The translations under genes and the position numbers were made by a program. Of a DNA stretch of 64,000 bases, positions 5,814-14,027 are shown piece after piece. Where the stretch lies: assembly GCF_003086355.1 (NCBI RefSeq), contig NZ_CP031733.1, positions 1,798,001 to 1,862,000 of the forward strand, read 5' to 3'. Under the pieces are notes generated by a model. That model searched no databases. It saw only the letters and a list, made by a program, of their open reading frames with translations, and was not told the DNA's origin. The number at the start of each line of letters is the position of its first letter. Positions within the stretch are counted from its first letter, which is position 1. Origin of the DNA: Streptococcus chenjunshii. GTDB lineage: Bacteria > Bacillota > Bacilli > Lactobacillales > Streptococcaceae.

Positions 5814-6071
5814 ATGACAGCAAAAACACTGCAACAATTTGAAACAATGACAGATAGACAGCTTTCAGCAGTGGAAGGTGTAGGAACTGGTGTTTGCAGA
5901 CCTGTTTACTATGCAGCAAACGGGTATTCTTGCCGCTATAGCAATGGAGAATGGGGATACGTTGTTACTAAAGGAGCCTTTCAAGCTACAACAGATGTTA
6001 TCGCAAATGGTTGGGGATCGTCTCTTGGTGGTGCTCATGGTTACGCAACTAGCTGGGGGAGACGCTCATAA
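5814..6071 (+). CDS. Bacteriocin-like precursor with altered processing site (Gly-Val)
   Basis: The product has 85 residues. The leader matches the other MTAKTL leaders up to LSAVEG, but the second glycine of the processing site is replaced by valine (EGV). The rest reads GTGVCRPVYYAANGYSC then RYSNGEWGYV and a C-terminal part with NGWGSSLGGAHGYATSW. It faintly recalls a class IIa layout (YYxxNGxxC), but the second motif cysteine is absent and an extra cysteine lies upstream. Stop and immunity start overlap as TAATG. The mature start and activity are uncertain: C39 peptidases normally require Gly at -1, so the gene may be silent or cleaved elsewhere. Confidence 0.75.
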   Translation: MTAKTLQQFETMTDRQLSAVEGVGTGVCRPVYYAANGYSCRYSNGEWGYVVTKGAFQATTDVIANGWGSSLGGAHGYATSWGRRS

Positions 6072-6379
6072 TGTTATTTAAGCGAAGAGCAAGAAAACGC
6101 AAAGAGTTTTATCATCAAATCGAATTAGTTTATAATAACCCTACTCTGTTGATCAGTGAAGAACTTCACCAAGCTCTATTAAATAGTGTTTTAGGACTTG
6201 AAAAAGGAGAAAGAATAGCATATTTATCCTATAAATTATATCCTTTAGTTTGCGATGAGATTTTATATCGAAAAGCCAATCGTAATGATGAGTTAGTTGT
6301 CTTACAAAAATATCTAGAAAAAGCTCGTTGGAAATACTATTGGGGTTCTGTTTTGAGTATGGCATTTATTCGGCAGTAG
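6071..6379 (+). CDS. Probable immunity protein for the 5814 bacteriocin
   Basis: The product has 102 residues, a close paralogue of 4543-4851 with the identical first 25 or so residues and divergence afterwards. It is basic at its N-terminus (MLFKRRARKRKEF), soluble, and ends ARWKYYWGS..SMAFIRQ. Translation is coupled to the toxin-like gene by overlap. Function is inferred from this pairing and its repetition. Confidence 0.75.
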   Translation: MLFKRRARKRKEFYHQIELVYNNPTLLISEELHQALLNSVLGLEKGERIAYLSYKLYPLVCDEILYRKANRNDELVVLQKYLEKARWKYYWGSVLSMAFIRQ

Positions 6380-6549
6380 TTAATATTATCATTGTTATGA
6401 TTTATTTTAAAAATAAGATTGAAGCTGGGAAAGAATTTTATAATTTCATCATATGGTCAATTAAAGAAAAAATTTGGGTCGCGGATTAGCAGTAAGTGGT
6501 TTTATGTTTTAAAATAGATTCCACTAAGAGAGAAACTAAGCAGTTTCTG

Positions 6550-6575
6550 CTTCAATTTTTCTTTTAAAATTGAAG
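6550..6575 (+). other. Stem-loop without T-tract
   Basis: CTTCAATTTT and AAAATTGAAG form a perfect 10-bp stem with a 6-nt loop, between an intact immunity gene and decayed bacteriocin material. It may be an old terminator; no run of T follows on either strand. Confidence 0.4.
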
Positions 6576-6683
6576 GGTGATTTACAGGAAAAAATAAGAT
6601 ACGCTGTTGCAAAAAATAATTTTCAAACAGCTATTGACACTATCGTTAATGGCTGGGCGCAACACGGTCCTTGTATTTCCTGA
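6576..6683 (+). pseudogene. Bacteriocin C-terminal remnant without leader
   Basis: An open stretch ending at TGA 6681-6683 reads VAKNNFQTAIDTIVNGWAQH then GPCIS. FQTAIDTIVNGW aligns with FQATTDVIANGW of the 5814 product. There is no start or double-glycine leader, so this is the tail of a third toxin of that family. It precedes a broken immunity gene, repeating the toxin-immunity order. Confidence 0.7.
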
Positions 6684-6693
6684 ACTTATTAAG

Positions 6694-6985
6694 ATGGTTA
6701 AACTAAGGCGGTTTAAGGGCGGCAAAGAACGTCGAGAAGAGGTGCTTACTATTTTACGGCAACTGCCTGTCTCATTCGATGATGGCAAGAGTCTAACGTT
6801 ACATAACTTATTGATATCATATCAAAAAGAACTGCAGGACAGCACTGCTTCTGTTCCTATTGCCATTAGTCGGTTAAACATTGACCCTTGTTAAGGCTGT
6901 AGCTGAGCATCATATTCGTGTCTCAAAGGAATATACTGAATGGTTTAAAGCTTTAAGAGATCTAGCTTATTTCAGATTATTTTAA
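6694..6985 (+). pseudogene. Frameshifted class IIa-type immunity gene
   Basis: From ATG 6694 the reading MVKLRRFKGGKERREEVLTI matches the class IIa immunity protein at 3336 ([17 protein letters not shown]). The frame ends early at 6894. Moving by one base near 6889 restores homology: VKAVAEHHIRVSKEYTEWFK then ALRDLAYFRLF, aligning with the partner's SKILAENKIQLSEEQ segment and ending at TAA 6983-6985. A single-base loss in the CCTTGTT region explains the break. Confidence 0.85.
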
Positions 6986-7007
6986 ACTGTCCATCTGCAG
7001 AGACATT

Positions 7008-7099
7008 AGGTTAGAACAATTGAACGGCATTAAATGGCCGGCCCCCGAAGCTGTTCCCCTTACGGAACAGGCGGCACTCCTAATTCCTGTAACTTCTAA
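7008..7099 (+). pseudogene. Remnant of a bacteriocin related to the 827 gene
   Basis: The frame ending TAA 7097-7099 reads AGPRSCSPYGTGGTPNSCNF, clearly related to the end of the 827 product (RGPVRSCPPGGTGGTPNAC). Just upstream another frame reads QLNG, matching QLNGKYPRRG of the same protein, so a frameshift separates the two pieces. The 5-prime half, leader and promoter are missing. It is directly followed by the paralogue of the 827 unit's immunity gene. Confidence 0.82.
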
Positions 7100-7126
7100 G
7101 CAGTTTTTATATCTTTAGGAGGAGTA

Positions 7127-7411
7127 ATGAAAGCTATTTATAAAAATAAAGAGGCAGAAGTTTGGAGGATAGCAAAAGATGATCTCAATCAGCCTTCATG
7201 GGTATCAGAAGCTTTTGCGAAAAACTATCTTTATTGGTTAGATAATCATCTTAGAATTTTAATTCCTGCTTTGTACCCAAATTGGTCAAAAGACAGCCGA
7301 AATTTCGGATACGGTATGTACGCCGTTGGATACATTGGTGATGTTATTGATTTGACTAACGGCAAAGTGGTAAGCAAAGCAAAATTTGAAAAAGACTATC
7401 GTCTCATTTAG
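7127..7411 (+). CDS. Probable immunity protein, orphan paralogue of 1153-1464
   Basis: The product has 94 residues from ATG 7127 with an excellent AGGAGG ribosome site. It shares MKA.YK at its start and AVGYIGDVIDLTNGKVVSK near its end with the protein at 1153. No membrane segment is visible. Its toxin gene is a remnant (7008-7099), so it now stands alone, and no ComE box is seen nearby. A terminator follows at 7452. Confidence 0.7.
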   Translation: MKAIYKNKEAEVWRIAKDDLNQPSWVSEAFAKNYLYWLDNHLRILIPALYPNWSKDSRNFGYGMYAVGYIGDVIDLTNGKVVSKAKFEKDYRLI

Positions 7412-7451
7412 AGCTTTACATTATTTTGATAGCTTTTGTGAATATGACTTC

Positions 7452-7490
7452 AAAATAGGCATTTTATCAAAAGGATGCCTATTTTTGTTC
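7452..7490 (+). terminator. Rho-independent terminator
   Basis: AAAATAGGCAT and ATGCCTATTTT form an 11-bp stem followed by T residues, ending the decayed bacteriocin block. Confidence 0.85.
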
Positions 7491-7511
7491 ATTTAATTTT
7501 AAGGAGATAGG

Positions 7512-8483
7512 ATGACAAAACGATATTTAAGAACAATACTTTTGCTGATATCAGCTGCTGTGTCTATGGTTTCAGCATCTGCATTTGCTGACGAAGAAAA
7601 CATTCAGCCGGCCGATATGGCTGTTGCTGTTAACAATACTGAAGAAAATATAAAATCAGAAGAGGCGGATCCAAGAGGTGAAGCCGCTGAAAATAGCTAT
7701 GACGGAACCACTTTGCCAGCAGAAGAGGAGGCGCCAGCTGCTGTTGCACCTGACGAGGCAGAGGAAACCGAAGAAACGGAAATAACGATGGCTCAGTATG
7801 AAGAAAATACTGCAGCTTTTAATCACGTTCCGATTACTGAAGTTTATCCCATGTTCACAGAGGACGGAAAAGAGCATGTGATTTATATCGGACGCCCGAC
7901 ATGCTACCACTGCCGTCAGTTCTCACCGGCTTTAAAAGTATTCAACAGCTTAATTGATAAGCGCTTGGAATATTACAATACTGATGGCGAAGATTTTGAC
8001 GAAGAAGCCAAACATTTTCTTTACGCCACGGTTGGCATTCCGGGGACACCTACCGTCATTCGTTTACAAAATGGAAAAATGGTGAGCGCTTGGATTGGCA
8101 GCGGTATTTCCGGTCAAAAACTCTATGAGCATCTGTTCTATAATGATACTCCAGCAGCTAGGGCGGAAGAATCTGAACCAGCTGATACTGCAGGTGAGAC
8201 ACTGGCAACAGCGAGGGATAACTTAGACAGCAATGCTCCCAGGACACCTGCTGCTTTATCTCAATCTCAAGAAACCGCGGACACTGCCAAAGCAGCACCG
8301 GTAAGCTTAGAGCATAAACATCTCCCGCAAGTACACGTACAAGACATCAGCATAGAAAAAAAGCCGATTTTACCGCACTTAGGGGCCAATGCCAGCAGAT
8401 TTTCCTTTTACGGTTTTATGATTTCTGCTTTAGGATTCATTTTCCTAAAACGAACCCCCAAAAATTTAAAGAAAGGTGAATGA
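7512..8483 (+). CDS. Secreted, C-terminally anchored thioredoxin-like protein, bacteriocin transport accessory type
   Basis: The product has 323 residues with a signal peptide (cleavage likely after SAFA, residue 26), an acidic low-complexity linker (residues 28-95), and a thioredoxin-fold domain at about 105-205 with the CxxC motif C131-Y-H-C134 and a cis-Pro loop GIPGTPT. The C-terminal region is again low complexity and ends with LPHLG, a hydrophobic segment and a basic tail (KRTPKNLKKGE), which resembles a deviant sortase signal. Thioredoxin-like Bta proteins accompany streptococcal bacteriocin loci and may help form their disulfides; most peptides here carry two cysteines. The start has an AAGGAGATAGG site. 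Exact family and anchoring are inferred. Confidence 0.8.
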   Translation: MTKRYLRTILLLISAAVSMVSASAFADEENIQPADMAVAVNNTEENIKSEEADPRGEAAENSYDGTTLPAEEEAPAAVAPDEAEETEETEITMAQYEENTAAFNHVPITEVYPMFTEDGKEHVIYIGRPTCYHCRQFSPALKVFNSLIDKRLEYYNTDGEDFDEEAKHFLYATVGIPGTPTVIRLQNGKMVSAWIGSGISGQKLYEHLFYNDTPAARAEESEPADTAGETLATARDNLDSNAPRTPAALSQSQETADTAKAAPVSLEHKHLPQVHVQDISIEKKPILPHLGANASRFSFYGFMISALGFIFLKRTPKNLKKGE

Positions 8484-8861
8484 TATTATAAAACTGAAAT
8501 ACCCTCTTAAGACTATTTTAAGCTCTAGGAAATGAGCTGTATCTCGTTTATGTTACAATAGGAACAGCTATTGTGTCCTTATTTGATGAGTTACGAGTTA
8601 AAGGTTTTTTGACTGTAAGCTCCCTTAGATAATATGGCAGAGGGGAATGAAACAGTTAAAATGGACAGCTGGCAGAAAGGCTTTTGAATGGACTGCTGGG
8701 GGCCTCGCAGTCTCCTCAGCAGATAACAAACGATGATCAGCGGATAGATACGCCATAGCGGCTTTTATAGATAAGTGCTGAGAAGCGATTCAGGCATGAT
8801 GTGCACATTAAAGCTGTCAAAGCAAAGAAACCATTATATTGATGAATGTTAGGGAAGGTTT
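8484..8861 (+). other. Intergenic region before comE with candidate promoter
   Basis: No gene is seen in these 378 bp. A possible -10 (TACAAT, near 8554) overlaps a 7-bp inverted repeat, ACAATAG and CTATTGT (8555-8574). No ComE box is visible, in agreement with the constitutive comED promoter described in S. mutans. Confidence 0.4.
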
Positions 8862-9593
8862 ATGTTAGATATTTATATACTGGAAGATGATATCATTCAG
8901 CAGTTCCGTATGGAGCGCGAAATTGAAAAGATCATGTCCAAAAATCACTGGGATTACCAAAGATTAGAGGTTTTCGATTCTTCAAAAGATATTATTGCTA
9001 AAGCATCTGAAAAGGGCGAACACCAAATTTTCTTTCTGGACTTGGAAATTAAAGAGGATGAAAAACAAGGCATAGATGTTGCCAAGGCTATTCGCGAAAA
9101 AGATGCAACAGCGATTATTGTTTTTGTCACAAGTCATTCAGAATTTATGCCTATAACCTATCAGTCTTTGGTGGGCGCCATTGATTTTATTGATAAAAAT
9201 GTGAGTGATCAAACGTTCAGAGCGCGGGTAGAGCTGTGTTTAAAGGAAGCCATAAAACATCAGACTGGCAATTTTGGCGAAAATTCTTATTTATTTGAAA
9301 CGTCAAAAGCGCGGGTACGCGTCCCTTATAGCGATATCCTATATTTTGAGACATCTCCTGCTGTACATCGCGTCATCTTGCATACAAAAACTGACAGGAT
9401 TGAGTTTTATGCTACTATAGCTGAGGTTGCTAAATCGGATAAACGTCTCTTCAAATGCCACCGCTCTTTTGTTATCAATGCAGATAATGTCACAAGATTT
9501 GACAAAAGAACACGGACTGCCTACTTTGAAACAGGGAATTACTGCCTAGTTTCCAGAGAAAAAGTAAAAACTCTCTTAAACGAGATGAGGTGA
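8862..9593 (+). CDS. comE: Response regulator ComE (REC-LytTR)
   Basis: The product has 243 residues. Residues 1-125 are a receiver domain with acidic pocket ED near residue 8-10 and phospho-acceptor D60 in FFLDLE; residues about 145-240 are a LytTR DNA-binding domain (FKCHRSFVINADNV is characteristic). The length and D60 agree with S. mutans ComE. Phosphorylated by ComD, it binds the paired 11-bp repeats listed here and activates bacteriocin genes. It is the first gene of a comE-comD pair (7-nt gap), with comC convergent, the same order as in S. mutans. Confidence 0.95.
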   Translation: MLDIYILEDDIIQQFRMEREIEKIMSKNHWDYQRLEVFDSSKDIIAKASEKGEHQIFFLDLEIKEDEKQGIDVAKAIREKDATAIIVFVTSHSEFMPITYQSLVGAIDFIDKNVSDQTFRARVELCLKEAIKHQTGNFGENSYLFETSKARVRVPYSDILYFETSPAVHRVILHTKTDRIEFYATIAEVAKSDKRLFKCHRSFVINADNVTRFDKRTRTAYFETGNYCLVSREKVKTLLNEMR

Positions 9594-9600
9594 GAAGACA

Positions 9601-10908
9601 GTGAGTCATTATCTAAGTGAATTAGCTTATTATCCTGTAGTTATGCTGATTTACTCCAATGTTAGAGGCGAAAAATTAAAAGCATGGGAAATGCTAGCAA
9701 TAGCTCTATCTTTCTTTATTATTGATTTTACATGGTTTTATACTATTATCGGCAGAATCTTAATCTTGATGCTTTTATCTTATTGGAAAGATAAAACACT
9801 GCCTTTCTCTTTGTATGTTTTTTATGGGAGTTTTACGTGGGTTATTGAAAGTATTATCATTAGGATAATCAGCTTTTTTATCTTCCCCATATTTCATCTT
9901 AATTATATAGACTTAAGTAAGAATGATGAATTGTTTATCATTACAGAAATTTCAGTAATAATAATATATTTCTTAACGGTAAAACTTTCCAAAATTAATT
10001 TTCAGACTTTCATCATGTTGAGTGAAATAAAAAAGCTAAGAAAAATTTTGATATTTACCAATATAACCATGATATTTTACTATATAGCTATAGAATTTTT
10101 GACAGGAGTCGAATTTCAAGGTGGAGTTTCAACTTTGCTTTACCGTCAGTGGCTGGTCGCTCTGTACTTTATTTTCTTTCTCTTAATGTTATTTTATATG
10201 AACCGTTCTTATCAGAATTGGCTGGAAAAGGAAGTCGCAGCAGCACGTGAGTATGAATTACACTCTTTATCAGTATACAGTAAACAAATTGAAGGATTAT
10301 ACGAAGAATTAAGAGCTTTTCGCCATGATTATGCCAATATTTTAGCCAGCCTAAAAGCAGGAATCGATCAAAATAACATGGATATGGTACGAAATATTTA
10401 TCATTCTGTGTTAAAAGAATCCGGACACCTTATTCAAAATAAAAAATTTGATATCGGACGATTGATTAATATTGAGAGTGATGCTGTAAAAAGTCTTTTA
10501 TCAGCTAAAGTGTTAGAAGCAGAATCTTATCATATCGAGGTTGAACTTGAAGTTAAAGACAAGATTGGAACTCCGGACATTCCTTTGCTGGATTATGTTC
10601 GCCTGCTGTCTATTTTGTGCGATAATGCTATTGAAGCCGCCTTGGAAGCCGAAAAACCAGCAATAACAATTGCTTGTTTTTATCAGGAAGATGATTATAT
10701 CTTAATCGTAGATAATACTACGAAAGAAGAGCGGGTTCCTGTAGAAGTGATTTATCAAAAGAATTATTCAAGCAGAGGCTTCGGACGCGGTGTGGGACTT
10801 AAGACGGTTAACCAAATGTTAAAACGCTATTCAAACGTGTCCGTGCAGACATCAAGTAAAAATTACCATTTTAGACAGACTGTATGTATCAAAAAATCAT
10901 TCGACTAA
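9601..10908 (+). CDS. comD: Pheromone-sensing histidine kinase ComD
   Basis: The product has 435 residues from GTG 9601 (site GAGGTGAGAAG). The N-terminal half has six or seven membrane segments up to about residue 200, followed by a linker helix and the HPK10-type kinase: phospho-acceptor H242 in AFRHDYANI, N-box LCDNAIEAAL near residue 340, and G-box GRGVGLKTVN near the end. HPK10 kinases detect peptide pheromones through the membrane domain. The last codons lie inside a terminator shared with comC. The ligand should be the peptide of the adjacent comC gene. Confidence 0.95.
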   Translation: MSHYLSELAYYPVVMLIYSNVRGEKLKAWEMLAIALSFFIIDFTWFYTIIGRILILMLLSYWKDKTLPFSLYVFYGSFTWVIESIIIRIISFFIFPIFHLNYIDLSKNDELFIITEISVIIIYFLTVKLSKINFQTFIMLSEIKKLRKILIFTNITMIFYYIAIEFLTGVEFQGGVSTLLYRQWLVALYFIFFLLMLFYMNRSYQNWLEKEVAAAREYELHSLSVYSKQIEGLYEELRAFRHDYANILASLKAGIDQNNMDMVRNIYHSVLKESGHLIQNKKFDIGRLINIESDAVKSLLSAKVLEAESYHIEVELEVKDKIGTPDIPLLDYVRLLSILCDNAIEAALEAEKPAITIACFYQEDDYILIVDNTTKEERVPVEVIYQKNYSSRGFGRGVGLKTVNQMLKRYSNVSVQTSSKNYHFRQTVCIKKSFD

Positions 10909-10925
10909 AAGCCGAATGATTTTTA
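10891..10925. terminator. Bidirectional terminator between comD and comC
   Basis: AATCATTCG (10895-10903) and CGAATGATT (10913-10921) form a 9-bp stem, with A residues before and T residues after, so it can end both convergent transcripts. Confidence 0.85.
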
Positions 10926-10926
10926 T

Positions 10927-11067
10927 CTAAGTTTGTTTTTTAGCTTTATTTTGAAAATTTTTCAACCAATCAAAGGGACCGGTCAGCAAAACGTTTTTGC
11001 TGTTTCCTCCGACCGTCTCCTCTAACTCAGATTGGCTCAGTTCTTTAAATTTTTTATCCTGTTTCAT
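10927..11067 (-). CDS. comC: Competence/bacteriocin pheromone precursor ComC (46 residues)
   Basis: The ATG at 11067 opens a 46-residue protein with the leader MKQDKKFKELSQSELEETV ending in Gly-Gly, followed by a predicted 25-residue mature peptide that begins NSKNVLLTGPFDWLKNF and ends KAKKQT. The leader resembles ComC leaders; the mature part is cationic with a central amphipathic hydrophobic stretch and differs from the S. mutans CSP. A GGGAGG site lies 8 nt before the ATG, a perfect TATAAT at 11091-11096, and a paired ComE box at 11126-11157. Its position, convergent to comED with a shared terminator, matches comC of S. mutans. The role as ComD ligand is inferred from this context. Confidence 0.93.
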   Translation of the reverse strand: MKQDKKFKELSQSELEETVGGNSKNVLLTGPFDWLKNFQNKAKKQT

Positions 11068-11090
11068 CTTATTAGCCTCCCAATGCCGCT

Positions 11091-11096
11091 ATTATA
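11091..11096 (-). promoter_or_regulatory. -10 box of the comC promoter
   Basis: On the minus strand TATAAT, preceded by TGT, lies 30 bp from the ComE box's proximal edge and 23 bp upstream of the comC start. Confidence 0.75.
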
Positions 11097-11125
11097 ACAG
11101 AAAAAACACTAAGAAAATAATCCAG

Positions 11126-11157
11126 TCATAAACGGTCGTTTTTAGGTCGTAAACGGT
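11126..11157 (-). promoter_or_regulatory. Paired ComE box upstream of comC
   Basis: TCATAAACGGT, spacer CGTTTTTAGG, then TCGTAAACGGT. Both halves fit the consensus TCBTAAAYSGT closely and the spacing is exactly 10 bp. It implies positive autoregulation of the pheromone gene. Confidence 0.88.
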
Positions 11158-11289
11158 AACTAAGCGTTCTGGAACACGGCTTAAAATCTTAGTGAAAAGG
11201 CTGCCTGCCGACGCGGTGCAAGACATTCCTGCCAAACCATTAAGAAAATGGGTTTCTCAGGCATAAAGGTTACATTGGTACAGCACTAG

Positions 11290-11309
11290 GGAAAAACACG
11301 TTTTTCCCT
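11290..11309 (-). terminator. Stem-loop after ftsK
   Basis: GGGAAAAA and TTTTTCCC pair around CACG just beyond the ftsK stop. No long T-tract follows, so its strength is uncertain. Confidence 0.5.
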
Positions 11310-11326
11310 TGCGGCTGGCAAAAACC

Positions 11327-13687
11327 TTATTGATTCGTCATCAAAACTTTTCTCGGTTTGGTTCCTTCCGCAGGTCCAATAACTCCTGCTTCTTCCAATT
11401 CATCCATCAGGCGCGTTGCTCTGTTGAAACCGACCGAAAGTCTGCGCTGAAGCATGGAAGCACTGGCTTTCTGCGTTTCCAGCACTAAGGCCTTAGCCTG
11501 AGCAAACAGCGGATCTCCCTGATCGTCCTTGTCTTCGGAAAAATCATCCGCTTCCGACACTTCTCCCGGATCAAAGCTATCATCATAATCAGCTTCAGCC
11601 TGATCCTTGACAAAGCTGACAATTCGCTCAACATCATCATCAGAGATAAAGGATCCCTGCAGGCGAACCGGATGGTTTTCGCCTATAGGACTGAAGAGCA
11701 TATCTCCTCGGCCCAGCAGTTTTTCTGCTCCATTCGCATCCAGGATCGTCCGGCTGTCTGTTCCGCTGGATACCGCAAAAGCGATACGCGACGGAACATT
11801 GGCCTTGATCAGCCCAGAAATAACATCAACTGACGGACGCTGGGTGGCAAGGATCATATGAATACCGGCGGCACGCGCCTTCTGTCCCAGGCGGATAATG
11901 GCATCCTCCACTTCTTTGCTGGCCACCATCATCAAATCCGCAAGCTCATCCACAATGACAACAATCAAGGGCAGAGGAATTTCTTTCTCTGCTGACTTAG
12001 CATTATGAGCCTCTACCTTAGCATTATAGCTTCCGATATTACGCACTCCAAAGTGACTGAACAATTCATAGCGGTTCTCCATCTCGTCAACGACCTTCTG
12101 CAGGGCCTTGCTGGCCTTACGCGGATTAGTCACGACCGGAATCAGCAGATGCGGAATGTCGTTGTAGACAGACAGCTCAACCATCTTGGGGTCAATCATC
12201 ATAAATTTAACTTGGTCTGGCCGTGCCTTCATCAGGATACTGGCTATAATACCGTTAACAGCAACAGATTTTCCCGATCCAGTCGACCCAGCAACCAGCA
12301 GGTGAGGCATGCGGGTCAGGTCAAAGCTGCGGGCCGCGCCGTTAACAGCCTTGCCCAGTGGCACCTCCAGTAGATTCTCCGGATTAGTATCAGCCTGTTC
12401 CCAAAGTTCCCTAAAACTGACCGTCGCAATCTCCGAATTAGGCACTTCAATACCCACAAGAGATTTCCCGGGAATAGGGGCTTCAATCCGGACATCCTTA
12501 GCAGCCAGTGCCAAGGCCAAATCATCTGCCAGATTAGCGATTCGGTTAACCCGTACGCCCACAGCTGGTTTAACCTCATATTTGGTTACAGAAGGACCGA
12601 TTTCGGCACGCTCAACGCTGACTTTAATCCCAAAACTGGCAAAAGTTTCTTCCAAAATTCTGATATTTTTGCGCACCAAGGTCTTTTCTTTTGTCTGATT
12701 TTTAGGCTTATCCGGCGCAAAAAGTTCAATTGAAGGCAGTTTGTAAACCAAAGGAGCTTTGGGAGTGAAGTCAACCTCAACAGCCTCATCGCCGGCATCT
12801 GCTTCCTCAGCCGAAAGGGTCTGCCGGTGGTTATCGCCATCAGCCAGCTGATCCAAATCAAAAGCAGAACTTTCCGGAATAGGGGCAGTTTCGAAGAGAT
12901 CGGCGCCATAGCCATTATCATAAGCAATAATCTCAGGTTCTTCTGGATAAGCAGGAGGAGACACTCCTTGAGCTGTTTCATTTTCCAAAGCGGCCTGCAA
13001 AGCTTCTGAAGCCTCTTTTTCAGCCAGCTCACGCTCTGCTGCTTTTCTTTCCTCACGTTTTAAAAAGCGTTCTTGCTTCTTACGCTCATGCCGGCTTTGC
13101 CATTTTTGCAGGCTTTTTTTAAAAAAGTCGGTGATATCGTAAATATCCCAAGGACTCATTAAAAAAAGCCCCAAAATGATAAAAAGCGCTCCGATAAGAA
13201 AAGAGCCAATATTGGAGAAAAGGAAAGCTACCGGCTTGTACAAAACTGCGCCAATCAGCCCTCCGCCTGTAAATTGCTTGACTTGAGCATTAAGGACCTC
13301 TTTTAAAAGAAGATTGATAGTCGTTTCAAAGACCGGCTTTTCTCTGTAAGCCGCTAAGGAGAAAAGATAGGCATGCCATTCCAGCAGCAGACCGATCAAA
13401 GTTACCACAAAACCACCTGCTAAACCTTCAAATTTTTTCAGCCATTTAAAGGCAAACAGGTAGATAAGGATGGCAAAAATGACCAGATAGGCCAAACTCC
13501 CAACAAAGACACGCACTAAGTTATAGACTGTTATTCCAAAAAATCCTAAACGAATCACCGCAAAAAAGAGAATTAGGGCTGTCAGGACAGAAACAGCCAT
13601 TCTCTTAATTGCTTTTCTTCTTTCTTTTTCTGCTTTTGTCAGCCGTTTCCCTGAACGGCCTTTTTTTCTATTCTTTGCTTTAGCCAT
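11327..13687 (-). CDS. ftsK: DNA translocase FtsK/SpoIIIE
   Basis: The product has 786 residues. The basic N-terminus is followed by about four membrane segments (residues 30-180), an acidic variable linker, and the RecA-like motor with Walker [11 protein letters not shown] near residues 463-472 and a Walker B region [12 protein letters not shown]. The C-terminal 65 residues form the winged-helix gamma domain ([20 protein letters not shown]) that reads KOPS/SRS-like sequences. It pumps chromosomal DNA through the closing septum. Length is normal for the family. Confidence 0.97.
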   Translation of the reverse strand: MAKAKNRKKGRSGKRLTKAEKERRKAIKRMAVSVLTALILFFAVIRLGFFGITVYNLVRVFVGSLAYLVIFAILIYLFAFKWLKKFEGLAGGFVVTLIGLLLEWHAYLFSLAAYREKPVFETTINLLLKEVLNAQVKQFTGGGLIGAVLYKPVAFLFSNIGSFLIGALFIILGLFLMSPWDIYDITDFFKKSLQKWQSRHERKKQERFLKREERKAAERELAEKEASEALQAALENETAQGVSPPAYPEEPEIIAYDNGYGADLFETAPIPESSAFDLDQLADGDNHRQTLSAEEADAGDEAVEVDFTPKAPLVYKLPSIELFAPDKPKNQTKEKTLVRKNIRILEETFASFGIKVSVERAEIGPSVTKYEVKPAVGVRVNRIANLADDLALALAAKDVRIEAPIPGKSLVGIEVPNSEIATVSFRELWEQADTNPENLLEVPLGKAVNGAARSFDLTRMPHLLVAGSTGSGKSVAVNGIIASILMKARPDQVKFMMIDPKMVELSVYNDIPHLLIPVVTNPRKASKALQKVVDEMENRYELFSHFGVRNIGSYNAKVEAHNAKSAEKEIPLPLIVVIVDELADLMMVASKEVEDAIIRLGQKARAAGIHMILATQRPSVDVISGLIKANVPSRIAFAVSSGTDSRTILDANGAEKLLGRGDMLFSPIGENHPVRLQGSFISDDDVERIVSFVKDQAEADYDDSFDPGEVSEADDFSEDKDDQGDPLFAQAKALVLETQKASASMLQRRLSVGFNRATRLMDELEEAGVIGPAEGTKPRKVLMTNQ

Positions 13688-14027
13688 GATTTCATTATAG
13701 CATTTTTACATCTTTTTATAAAATGAAGAATAAGCAGCTTGCTTCCAGCAATAGAGATACAGACTTTTGAAAACAAAAATAGCTGTAGCTGCTTCTATTC
13801 TTATTTTTCAAAGGAAACGCTGTACTGCTGTCAGCTCTGCCAGTCCTGTATCTTTTGGTAACAGCATATTTAAACATCACATTATAGCAGTGTTTTGCAG
13901 GCGGACTGCTTCTTTAAGTCATTTTATCTCGATTTTTCTGAAGAAATCAGCTGTTTGACTCAGCTCTGCTTTGTCAGAAGAATCAACTTCGTCAAAAATG
14001 TCAATCAGTTAACTTTCCAGAAGGCTG
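13688..14027 (-). other. Intergenic region, possible short coding fragment
   Basis: No intact gene is seen. On the minus strand about 30 codons ending at TGA 13919-13921 read IFDEVDSSDKAELSQTADFF, protein-like and with an in-frame stop directly upstream. This could be the tail of a lost gene, but it is too short to identify. Confidence 0.25.

Noticed and set aside
5814..6071. Second class IIa bacteriocin
   Set aside because: Although YYAANGYSC is reminiscent of YGNGVxC, the second motif cysteine and CxV are missing, so it is not called class IIa.
1..11200. Prophage or integrative element around the bacteriocin island
   Set aside because: No integrase, att-like repeats, tRNA target or phage structural genes; the comED arrangement matches the chromosomal locus of S. 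mutans.
12309..12698. Long open frames opposite ftsK (also at 12005-12373 and 12586-13056)
   Set aside because: They are antisense or shifted readings of a strongly supported ftsK gene with no ribosome site and implausible composition.
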